This document shows positions 9,502 to 16,333 of a stretch of DNA of 64,000 bases, in pieces. This DNA comes from Hyunsoonleella pacifica (GTDB lineage Bacteria; Bacteroidota; Bacteroidia; Flavobacteriales; Flavobacteriaceae), in NCBI RefSeq assembly GCF_004310335.1, contig NZ_SIRS01000001.1:620001-684000 (forward strand). Reading direction: 5' to 3'. The first letter of the stretch is position 1. Each line of letters begins with the position of its first letter. The translations under genes were made by a program, and so were the position numbers. The notes below the pieces were generated by a model, which was not told the origin of the DNA, did no database searches, and worked only from the letters and a program-made list of their open reading frames with translations.

Positions 9502-10305
9502 ATGACACAAATTAACTTAAAAGGCAAAAAAGCCCTAGTAACAGGAGGAAGTCAAGGTATCGGCGCAGGAATTTGTAAAGCATTGGCGGCGTGTGGTGCT
9601 GATGTATTTATCAATTATTACAGTAATAAAGATAAAGCACAGGAGGTAGCAGATGAGATAACATCAAAGTATAATGTTACGGTAAGCATAGGAAAAGCCA
9701 ATGTGGCAAAAGCTTCCGAAGTTAAGGATATGTTCAGTCAAATGGATGCCGAAATTGGCACTATTGATATTCTTGTAAATAATGCTGGTAGTGAAAGCGT
9801 GCAACATGTTTTAGATTTAGAAGAAGACGAATGGGATAGGGTAATGGGCATCAATTTAAAAGGCCCTTTTTTATGTGCCAAAGAAGCAGGAAAACGTATG
9901 GAAAACAATGGAGGCGGTGTAATAATAAACATTTCCTCAATTCATGATACGGTTCCTAGAAAGGGATTAATCCATTACTGTTCCGCAAAAGCAGGATTAA
10001 AGATGTTTACAAAATGTCTGTCTTTAGAGTTGGCAGAAGATAATATTAGAGTGTTATCTGTAGCACCAGGAGCTATTGAAACAAATATGAACCGAGAAGA
10101 AATCAACAAATTTGGACGGGAGAAGTTTCATAATTGGATACCATCTGGGCGAATAGGTAATGTTACCGAAGTAGCCAATACCGTAGCATTTTTAGCCAGT
10201 GATATGGCGGACTATATCAACGGGGCAGATTTATACATCGATGGTGCCTACATGAACCACACGATTCAATACGACCCGCGCCCTCTGAGAAAAATGAATA
10301 AATAG
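9502..10305 (+). CDS. SDR-family NAD(P)-dependent dehydrogenase, possible aldose 1-dehydrogenase
   Basis: 267 aa, a classical short-chain dehydrogenase. The cofactor motif TGGSQGIG is at residues 14-21, NNAG follows the third beta strand, the catalytic Ser lies in ISSIHD, and the Tyr/Lys pair is Y159/K163 in YCSAK. The best functional guess is oxidation of an aldose at C1 to its lactone, because the next gene encodes a lactonase and a sugar-acid dehydratase lies further down the operon; many glucose 1-dehydrogenases are of this type. Other sugar alcohol or keto-acid oxidoreductase roles are possible. Immediately after its TAG stop a short ATG frame begins (see 10306-10338). Confidence 0.85.
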   Translation: MTQINLKGKKALVTGGSQGIGAGICKALAACGADVFINYYSNKDKAQEVADEITSKYNVTVSIGKANVAKASEVKDMFSQMDAEIGTIDILVNNAGSESVQHVLDLEEDEWDRVMGINLKGPFLCAKEAGKRMENNGGGVIINISSIHDTVPRKGLIHYCSAKAGLKMFTKCLSLELAEDNIRVLSVAPGAIETNMNREEINKFGREKFHNWIPSGRIGNVTEVANTVAFLASDMADYINGADLYIDGAYMNHTIQYDPRPLRKMNK

Positions 10306-10338
10306 ATGAAACTAATTTTAATAACAATTGCATTATAA
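10306..10338 (+). other. Signal-peptide-like leader in frame with lactonase, ended by TAA
   Basis: ATG at 10306 opens MKLILITIAL and then TAA (10336-10338). The next codon AGT and the lactonase ATG (10342) are in the same frame. The product looks like the start of a signal peptide cut off by one stop codon. It may be the relic of an export signal, or a short leader that couples translation to the SDR gene. Confidence 0.4.
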
Positions 10339-10341
10339 AGT

Positions 10342-11394
10342 ATGGGTGTTTTTTATACAGGAAGCTATACGGGGCAAGGCACTCCGGCAGAAAATCCAGA
10401 AGGAAAAGGTATTGGGTGTTTTGAATTTAATTTAGAAACAGGAGAAATTACCGAAAAAAGCTATACGAAACAGCGAAACCCGAGTTACTTGGTAATTTCT
10501 GACGACAAAAAATACCTTTATGCGGTTGAGGAAACCCAAGAAAATCTCAAACCAAAGGTACATGCCTATAAGATTAAAAATAATGGAGATTTGCGCCTTA
10601 TAAATTCCCAACCTATCAGTGGCGATTACGCATGTCATCTAGCTATTATTGAAAACAAATTGGTACTGGCAAGTTACGTGTCAGGAAATATTTTATCCTA
10701 TCCCATAAACACAGATGGTAGTCTTAATTCATATTCACAAGACATTCGGCACGAAGGTGTTGGCCCTAATAAAGAACGGCAGGAAGCGGCACATGCCCAC
10801 ATGATATACCCTTTTGCACATAATCAAATGTATGCGGTAGATTTAACTTTAGATGCTGCAAAAGCGTATCAATGGAAAGTGAAGACTAAGCAATGGGAAA
10901 GCACACCAAATTTAGATATACATATTGCATCTGGTAGTGGTGCGCGCCACATGGTTATGGATTACAATCAGGAATTTGCCTATATACTTGGAGAATTAAC
11001 AGGGGAGATTTTTGTTGCAGATTTAAGTGTTGGAGAGAGTACCATCGTTCAAAATATAAGTTTTATTCCTAAAAATCATGATGGGGCTGTAGGTGGTGCG
11101 GCCATAAGGTTACACCCCAACGGAAAGTTTTTGTACGCATCAAATCGCGGTTCTGAAACCATCGCCATTTTTAAAATTGATGACCAATCCAAACAGTTGT
11201 CGCTTGTAGCGCATCAAAGTACCTATGGTAAAACACCAAGGGATTTTAATATCCATCCCGAAGGCAAATGGCTTATAGCTGCCAATCAGGATAGCAATAG
11301 CTTAGAGGTGTTTGAAATAAATACCAATGATGGTACACTTCAAAAGAAATCAACATTTAAAGTAAATACACCAGTAAATATTTGCTGGTTATAA
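10342..11394 (+). CDS. Lactonase-family beta-propeller (6-phosphogluconolactonase type)
   Basis: 350 aa matching the seven-bladed propeller lactonases (YbhE/Pgl type, PF10282). It starts with the family hallmark FYTGSYTGQG and carries blade repeats such as GSGARHM, LHPNGKFLYASNRGS and DFNIHPEGKWLIAANQ. The family hydrolyses sugar lactones to sugar acids. As annotated it has no signal peptide and should act in the cytoplasm on the product of the neighbouring dehydrogenase. In Bacteroidota many relatives are exported, and here a hydrophobic mini-frame ending in a stop codon lies in phase just upstream. The start at 10342 is the first ATG after that stop and keeps the first propeller strand. Confidence 0.88.
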   Translation: MGVFYTGSYTGQGTPAENPEGKGIGCFEFNLETGEITEKSYTKQRNPSYLVISDDKKYLYAVEETQENLKPKVHAYKIKNNGDLRLINSQPISGDYACHLAIIENKLVLASYVSGNILSYPINTDGSLNSYSQDIRHEGVGPNKERQEAAHAHMIYPFAHNQMYAVDLTLDAAKAYQWKVKTKQWESTPNLDIHIASGSGARHMVMDYNQEFAYILGELTGEIFVADLSVGESTIVQNISFIPKNHDGAVGGAAIRLHPNGKFLYASNRGSETIAIFKIDDQSKQLSLVAHQSTYGKTPRDFNIHPEGKWLIAANQDSNSLEVFEINTNDGTLQKKSTFKVNTPVNICWL

Positions 11395-11410
11395 TTTAAT
11401 TAAGTTAATA

Positions 11411-12550
11411 ATGATTGAATTAAAAGGCATAGCATGGGACCATCCAAGGGGGTATGAGCCACTCATAGCTACATCAAAGGCATTTCAAGAAAATAATCCA
11501 AATATCAATATCACTTGGAAAGTGCGTTCCCTAAAGGAATTTGGAGACACGCCTATTGAATATTTAATTGAAAATTTTGATATCATAACCATAGACCATC
11601 CCTACATGGGGCAAGCCCACAAAAATGGCTTGCTACTTCAATTGGAAAACTATATAACCCCCGAAGCATTAGATGCTTTGAAACAACAGGCTTTAGGAAA
11701 ATGCTTCGATATCTATAATTACGAGGAACATTTTTACGCCACTCCAATTGATGCGGCCGCTTTAGTGGCGTCTTATAGAAAAGATATTATAGATAGCTTG
11801 GAACTGGACTTACCTATAAATCAAGAGGAATTAAAAGCATTTTATAAAAAGTTACCTTCTGGGTTTTCAGTGGCTTGGGCATTATGCCCAACAGATATTT
11901 GGTGCACATTTTTAACGCTATGTGCCCAAAATTTTGGTTCTGGATTTATTGATAATAATGAAATTAATTCCAAAGTTGGTATTTCAACTTTAGATGAGAT
12001 AAAATTGCATGTAGAACATAGCCATCCCCAATCCTTAAACTGGAATCCTATTCAGATACTGGATAACATGGGGAATGAAGAAAGTGTAATTTATTCGCCT
12101 TATTTGTTTGGGTACACCAATTATTCCCGGAAAGGGTATACTAAAAACCTAGTACATTTTACAAATAGCCCTAGGGGATTACAAAAAGATATATCAACGA
12201 TTATGGGAGGTGTAGGACTAGCCGTATCTGCCTTAACCAAACATCCTGAAATAGCTTCAAAGTATGTAAACTATGCAGCTAGTGCTGAGGTTCAAGAAGG
12301 TGTGTTTACCAAAAACGATGGGCAACCCGCAAGTAAAACTGCTTGGGAGAGCAAAACTAACAATGTGTTATGTAACGACTTTTTTAATGATACAAAATGG
12401 ACTATTGAAAACGCTTATATACGTCCGCAACATCCAGGATGGAACGGATTTCAAGAACAGGGTGCCGATATTATTCACGAAGGTATATTAAAAGATACAA
12501 GTTCAGAAGCTATCATAAAAAGGTTAAACGACTGTTACAAATCCGTTTAG
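11411..12550 (+). CDS. Solute-binding-protein fold without signal peptide
   Basis: 379 aa with the layout of an ABC-transporter sugar-binding protein (SBP_bac_1 type): an initial beta strand and helix (LKGIAWDHPRGYEPL, then AFQENNPNINITWK), DIITIDHPYMG in domain 1, MGGVGLAVSALTKHPE in the hinge region and a C-terminal region around AYIRPQHPGWNGF. Unlike exported binding proteins it begins directly at the first strand, with no signal peptide or lipobox, and no in-frame upstream ATG would supply one. No ABC permease or ATPase gene is nearby. It is followed 2 nt later by enoyl-CoA hydratase. A cytosolic ligand-binding or enzymatic role linked to the CoA genes is inferred; its function is unknown. 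Confidence 0.8.
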   Translation: MIELKGIAWDHPRGYEPLIATSKAFQENNPNINITWKVRSLKEFGDTPIEYLIENFDIITIDHPYMGQAHKNGLLLQLENYITPEALDALKQQALGKCFDIYNYEEHFYATPIDAAALVASYRKDIIDSLELDLPINQEELKAFYKKLPSGFSVAWALCPTDIWCTFLTLCAQNFGSGFIDNNEINSKVGISTLDEIKLHVEHSHPQSLNWNPIQILDNMGNEESVIYSPYLFGYTNYSRKGYTKNLVHFTNSPRGLQKDISTIMGGVGLAVSALTKHPEIASKYVNYAASAEVQEGVFTKNDGQPASKTAWESKTNNVLCNDFFNDTKWTIENAYIRPQHPGWNGFQEQGADIIHEGILKDTSSEAIIKRLNDCYKSV

Positions 12551-12552
12551 TT

Positions 12553-13323
12553 ATGAAAGCATTTAAAACGATAACCATTGAAACTACCGATGCCATTGCT
12601 GTGTTAAAATTTAATAGGCCAGCACAATTGAATGCCATGAATCGAGAGATGATGGATGAAATAATAGAAGGTATCCATTGGATTAACGCCCAGCCTGACT
12701 ATCATGTTGCAGTAATTACGGGAGCGGGCAGGGCATTTATGGCAGGAGCAGATATTAAGGAATATGGAAGCCAAACACCAGAAGAGTTTGATGACTTTCA
12801 AGAAAAGGGTAAAGAATTATATAATGCTATTGAAAATGCAGACAAACCTTGGATTGCCGGTGTTAACGGTTTTGCCCTAGGTGGTGGTTGCGAGATAGCC
12901 TTAGCCTGTGATATGATTGTAGCTTCAGAAACTGCCAAAATGGGACTGCCAGAAGTGTTTTTAAGTTTAGTTCCAGGTGGTGGTGGCACCCAACGATTAA
13001 TCCAAAAAATAGGGATAAACCGAGTTAAGGAAATGTTGTTTCTAGGAGGACAATACGATGCTAATACTTTAAAAGATTGGGGGTTGATTAACCAGGTGGT
13101 TTCCAGCGAGAATTTTTTAACCGAAATGATGGATTTTGCAGGGAAACTTTCAAGAAGGCCTCATAAATCTGTAGCACAATTAAAGAGTTTGGCAAATATG
13201 AGCTTAACATCAATACCTTTTGAAGAACGTATCAATGAAGAGGCCCTAACAGTTAAACAATTATACCTTGATGAAGAAGCACAAATGGCCATTCTAAAAT
13301 TCATAAAAAAGTCTAAACAGTAA
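12553..13323 (+). CDS. Enoyl-CoA hydratase/isomerase family protein
   Basis: 256 aa from the ATG at 12553, two bases after the previous stop; a longer frame from 12439 overlaps the upstream gene and adds non-homologous sequence. Crotonase features are complete: the CoA and oxyanion segment GAGRAFMAGADIKEY (58-71), GGGCEIALACD with catalytic Glu E114, and GLPEVFLSLVPGGGGTQ with the second Glu E134. With both glutamates present, true hydratase chemistry is expected. It lies between the cytosolic binding-protein-like gene and the CoA-transferase, so the three probably act on one CoA-linked intermediate. A CoA ester is unexpected in a mannosidase operon; the substrate is unknown. Confidence 0.9.
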   Translation: MKAFKTITIETTDAIAVLKFNRPAQLNAMNREMMDEIIEGIHWINAQPDYHVAVITGAGRAFMAGADIKEYGSQTPEEFDDFQEKGKELYNAIENADKPWIAGVNGFALGGGCEIALACDMIVASETAKMGLPEVFLSLVPGGGGTQRLIQKIGINRVKEMLFLGGQYDANTLKDWGLINQVVSSENFLTEMMDFAGKLSRRPHKSVAQLKSLANMSLTSIPFEERINEEALTVKQLYLDEEAQMAILKFIKKSKQ

Positions 13324-13325
13324 TC

Positions 13326-14513
13326 ATGGAGCAACACGGACCTTTAAAAGGATTGGTAGTAGCCGATTTTTCGCAATTGGCACAGGGGCCATGGGCTACC
13401 CAAATGTTGGGTGATATGGGAGCAGATATCATTAAGATTGAACCACCAAAAGGCGATTGGATGCGTCATTATTCCTACGGGAATTTATATCCAGAAGGTG
13501 AGAGTATCTCATTTATAAGTTTCAATAGAAATAAAAAAAGTATAGCACTCGATTTAAAATCTGACGAAGGCAAAAAAATAGCCAAGGACATTGTTGCCAA
13601 GGCGGATATTCTTCTGGAAAATTTTCGTCCAGGTGTGATGGAACGCTTAGGTTTGGGATATGATACTATGAAAACCTTAAACCCTAAGCTAGTGTATTGC
13701 TCAAGCTCAGGATACGGGGCTTCAGGACCTTATTTAAAAAGACCAGGGCAGGATTTACTGGCACAGTCCATAAGTGGGGCTCCCTATTTAAACGGGCAGA
13801 AAGATGGGTTGCCCGTGGTTACCGCCGTAGGTCAAGCCGATTTATTAACTAGTTTGTTTATTATACAATCGGTTTTGGCGGCTATTTATTCGAGAAGTGT
13901 ATCAGGTAAGGGGCAAAAAATTGAAGCTAATCTACTAAATTCAACAGTAGGTTTTCATATTCAAGAAATTACAGCCTTTTTATTAAAAGGTACAAACCCA
14001 GAACGTAGTGCAAGCGGTATCCCTAATCCATGGTTGGGTGCGCCCTATGGTTTATACGACACTTCTGATGGTTACATTGCCATTGGAATGAATTCTGTAC
14101 AAAAACTAGCGCAAGTCATTGGTTTACAAAAATATGATTTAGATAAGTACAAATCGAATAACATCATTGATAATCGTGATGGTATTCGAAACGATTTTAA
14201 TGTTGTGTTTAAAACCAAAACCACTAGTGAATGGTTAGAAGTGTTATTGGCAGAAGACATTTGGTGTTCGCAAGTCAATAGTTTTAAAGAGATGGTGGAA
14301 GACCCACAAATAAAGCATAATGACATGATTTTGGAGTACGAACACCCAAAGGTGGGTACTATAAAAACTACGGGGTTTCCTGTGAAGTTTAGTGATACAC
14401 CACAAAAAATTGAAAAACCGGCACCTTTACTCAACCAACATGCCGAAGAAATATTAAAACAATACTGTGGATATTCTGATATGGAGGTCCAATCATTTTT
14501 AAACAAAACATAA
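13326..14513 (+). CDS. CaiB/BaiF (class III) CoA-transferase
   Basis: 395 aa, the normal length for formyl-CoA transferase/CaiB relatives. The N-terminal Rossmann part has LAQGPWATQMLGDMGADIIKIE and DLKSDEGK. The catalytic aspartate that forms the acyl anhydride is probably D172 in GQADLLTS, followed by the usual SGKGQ turn. It would move CoA between carboxylic acids and so activate an organic acid for the neighbouring crotonase. It begins 2 nt after that gene's stop, which suggests coupled translation. The acceptor acid is unknown; a sugar-derived acid is an inference from the operon. Confidence 0.9.
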   Translation: MEQHGPLKGLVVADFSQLAQGPWATQMLGDMGADIIKIEPPKGDWMRHYSYGNLYPEGESISFISFNRNKKSIALDLKSDEGKKIAKDIVAKADILLENFRPGVMERLGLGYDTMKTLNPKLVYCSSSGYGASGPYLKRPGQDLLAQSISGAPYLNGQKDGLPVVTAVGQADLLTSLFIIQSVLAAIYSRSVSGKGQKIEANLLNSTVGFHIQEITAFLLKGTNPERSASGIPNPWLGAPYGLYDTSDGYIAIGMNSVQKLAQVIGLQKYDLDKYKSNNIIDNRDGIRNDFNVVFKTKTTSEWLEVLLAEDIWCSQVNSFKEMVEDPQIKHNDMILEYEHPKVGTIKTTGFPVKFSDTPQKIEKPAPLLNQHAEEILKQYCGYSDMEVQSFLNKT

Positions 14514-14526
14514 AACAATTACTGAA

Positions 14527-15594
14527 ATGAAATTAGGATTCGGATTATACCGTCACATGCTGAACGAACAGCATTATAAGTTTGCAAAGCAATGTGGAGC
14601 TACCCATGTTGTGGTGCACATGGTAGATTATTTTGGGAATGCAGATAATAGTAAATCTAACGCCAACCAACCCATAGGTGGAAATAAAGGCTGGGGAAAA
14701 GCAGGTAACGGAGAGTTATGGTCTTTAGAGGAGCTTTTAAAGATTAAAGAAGACATTAACAGTCATGGTTTGGAATGGTATGCTATTGAGAATTTTGACC
14801 CTTCAATATGGCACGATATACTTCTAGACGGTCCTAAAAAAGAGGCACAAATAGAACAGGTAAAGGAACAAATACGAATTGTGGGCAAAGCAGGCATTCC
14901 AGTATTTGGTTATAATTTTTCTTTAGCAGGCGTATCCAGTAGGGTGGAAAAACCGTTTGCCCGTGGTGGTGCGGTTTCCGTAGGGATGGAAGGTTCGGTT
15001 GACGAAACCCCAATACCAAATGGTATGGTTTGGAATATGGTCTATGATGATAATGCACCGGCAGGGACTGTAGAAAGAGTGTCTCACGATATACTTTGGG
15101 AGCGCTTACAATACTTTTTAGACCATGTGATACCTGTAGCTGAGGAGGCAGGCGTAAAAATGGCAGCCCACCCAGACGACCCACCGATGCCTTATGTTAG
15201 AAACACACCACGATTGGTATATCAGCCTGATATGTATCAACGCTTAATAGATATGAAACCTAGTGATAATAACAACCTAGAGTTTTGTTTGGGTACCATA
15301 TCTGAAATGACTGAAGGAGATGTATATGAAGCTACAAATCAATATAGTGCGCAAAATAAAATAGCCTATATACATTTTAGAAATGTCGTAGGCAAAGTTC
15401 CCAATTACCATGAAGTATTTGTAGATGAGGGGGATATTGACATGTTTAAAATATTAGAGATTTTAAAGCGTAATAATTTTGAAGGTGTTTTAATCCCAGA
15501 CCATACACCACAAATGAGTTGCGATGGCCCTTGGCATGGGGGTATGGCTTATGCTATGGGGTTTATGAAGGCAGCATTACGAGCAATAAACTAA
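14527..15594 (+). CDS. UxuA-family mannonate-dehydratase-like protein (copy 1)
   Basis: 355 aa, a TIM-barrel protein of the UxuA family, which dehydrates D-mannonate to 2-keto-3-deoxygluconate with Mn2+. Probable metal and active-site residues are in place: H215 in HPDDPP, C254 in EFCLGT, H283 in YIHFRN, and D325-H326 in IPDHTP. It is the last gene of the operon. Coming after a dehydrogenase and lactonase, it is the expected dehydratase of an oxidative sugar pathway, and its keto-deoxy product would suit the RraA-type aldolase. The exact acid (mannonate or another hexonate) is not shown by the sequence. Compare the divergent copy at 31962-33002. Confidence 0.87.
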   Translation: MKLGFGLYRHMLNEQHYKFAKQCGATHVVVHMVDYFGNADNSKSNANQPIGGNKGWGKAGNGELWSLEELLKIKEDINSHGLEWYAIENFDPSIWHDILLDGPKKEAQIEQVKEQIRIVGKAGIPVFGYNFSLAGVSSRVEKPFARGGAVSVGMEGSVDETPIPNGMVWNMVYDDNAPAGTVERVSHDILWERLQYFLDHVIPVAEEAGVKMAAHPDDPPMPYVRNTPRLVYQPDMYQRLIDMKPSDNNNLEFCLGTISEMTEGDVYEATNQYSAQNKIAYIHFRNVVGKVPNYHEVFVDEGDIDMFKILEILKRNNFEGVLIPDHTPQMSCDGPWHGGMAYAMGFMKAALRAIN

Positions 15595-15749
15595 AATATG
15601 TAGCATACAAAAAAATAAGTTATATTTCTTTTGGATAAAAACATAACAGAAACTACATGAGCATATTTACAATGGATTCCTGAATTTGAAAATTAATTAT
15701 ATCTAAATAATTTTAATAAAAAACGAAAGTAAACTATTATCACAGTTTT

Positions 15750-16043
15750 TTATTTAGCTTTCGTTAAGGCATCATGTGTTATAAAATAGTCCTCATGTTC
15801 TTTTCCATTAATAACTATTTTAGTTTTGCCTGTATTATTTTGTTGCTTTGGAATAACTAGTGCTGATTTGTTATAATATTCATCATCTAAATAAATGGTT
15901 ATTTTATCAAACTTGGTCGGAAAACAACATAGCTAAGTTCATTAGGAGACACAGGATAAATACCCATCGTTGAAAATACTGCCCATGCGCTTATGGTACC
16001 TGTATCGTCGTTTCCCGGTAAACCATCTTTTGTTTTGGCAGAT
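15750..16043 (-). pseudogene. GH92 alpha-mannosidase remnant (C-terminal part)
   Basis: On the minus strand this otherwise gene-free stretch encodes KDGLPGNDDTGTISAWAVFS and MGIYPVSPNELSYVV, the conserved C-terminal GH92 block (compare GNDDCGQMSAWYMF in the gene at 42216). A shift of frame follows, then FDKITIYLDDEYYNK... and a tail ending ITHDALTKAK at the stop codon 15750-15752. The catalytic N-terminal two thirds is absent. It is a broken gene left after deletion, and it differs in subfamily motif from the intact GH92 next to it. Confidence 0.8.
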
Positions 16044-16097
16044 CTTTACGACCTACTAATACAACAAATAGTACTAGTAAAAGAATATTAAGTAATT

Positions 16098-16172
16098 TTA
16101 AGAGAGTAATACTTCTTTATTTTCATATTGAAGGCTAAAACCTTGCGATTCAATAACAATACCTTAGTTCTC
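16098..16172 (-). pseudogene. Possible second protein tail, unidentified
   Basis: A minus-strand frame reads IESQGFSLQYENKEVLLS and then stops. It looks like the end of a protein but has no start and is interrupted by a stop upstream. It lies between the GH92 remnant and the repeat at 16193. I cannot assign a family, and it could be chance. Confidence 0.2.
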
Positions 16173-16192
16173 ATAAATTTTTTTCAATCAAT

Positions 16193-16282
16193 TTGTCATT
16201 CCGCACTTGTTGCGGAATCCAGTTTTTCTCTTGGATTCCTGCCTTACTGAAACAAATTCAGCACATGTCGCAGGAATGACAA
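16193..16282. repeat. REP-like palindromic element, 90 bp
   Basis: The ends are perfect 10-bp inverted repeats, TTGTCATTCC (16193-16202) and GGAATGACAA (16273-16282). Inside are further stems: CCGCA-CTTGT-TGCGG, AATCCA/TGGATT and CCTGC/GCAGG. This resembles dispersed extragenic palindromic repeats. It lies just downstream of the GH92 gene ending at 16334 and next to gene remnants. Confidence 0.65.
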
Positions 16283-16333
16283 TGTATCGTTGAAAAAGCA
16301 TTTTAAAACTATAGATTTTAAACCCATAGTGGT

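Noticed and set aside
12541-12550. Operator-like half-site (AAATCCGTTTAG) before the enoyl-CoA hydratase gene
   Set aside because: It lies in the coding end of the previous gene and is not symmetric (the central CGG/CCG pairing is lost); the genes are 2 nt apart with no room for a promoter.
12439-12552. Upstream extension of the enoyl-CoA hydratase frame to an ATG at 12439
   Set aside because: It overlaps the end of the preceding gene in another frame, adds Arg/Lys-rich sequence foreign to crotonases, and the ATG at 12553 gives the standard 256-aa protein.
15722-15765. Terminator formed by AACGAAAG and CTTTCGTT after the first UxuA gene
   Set aside because: The right arm lies within the GH92 remnant, the loop is 28 nt and the stem only 8 bp; it could be chance.
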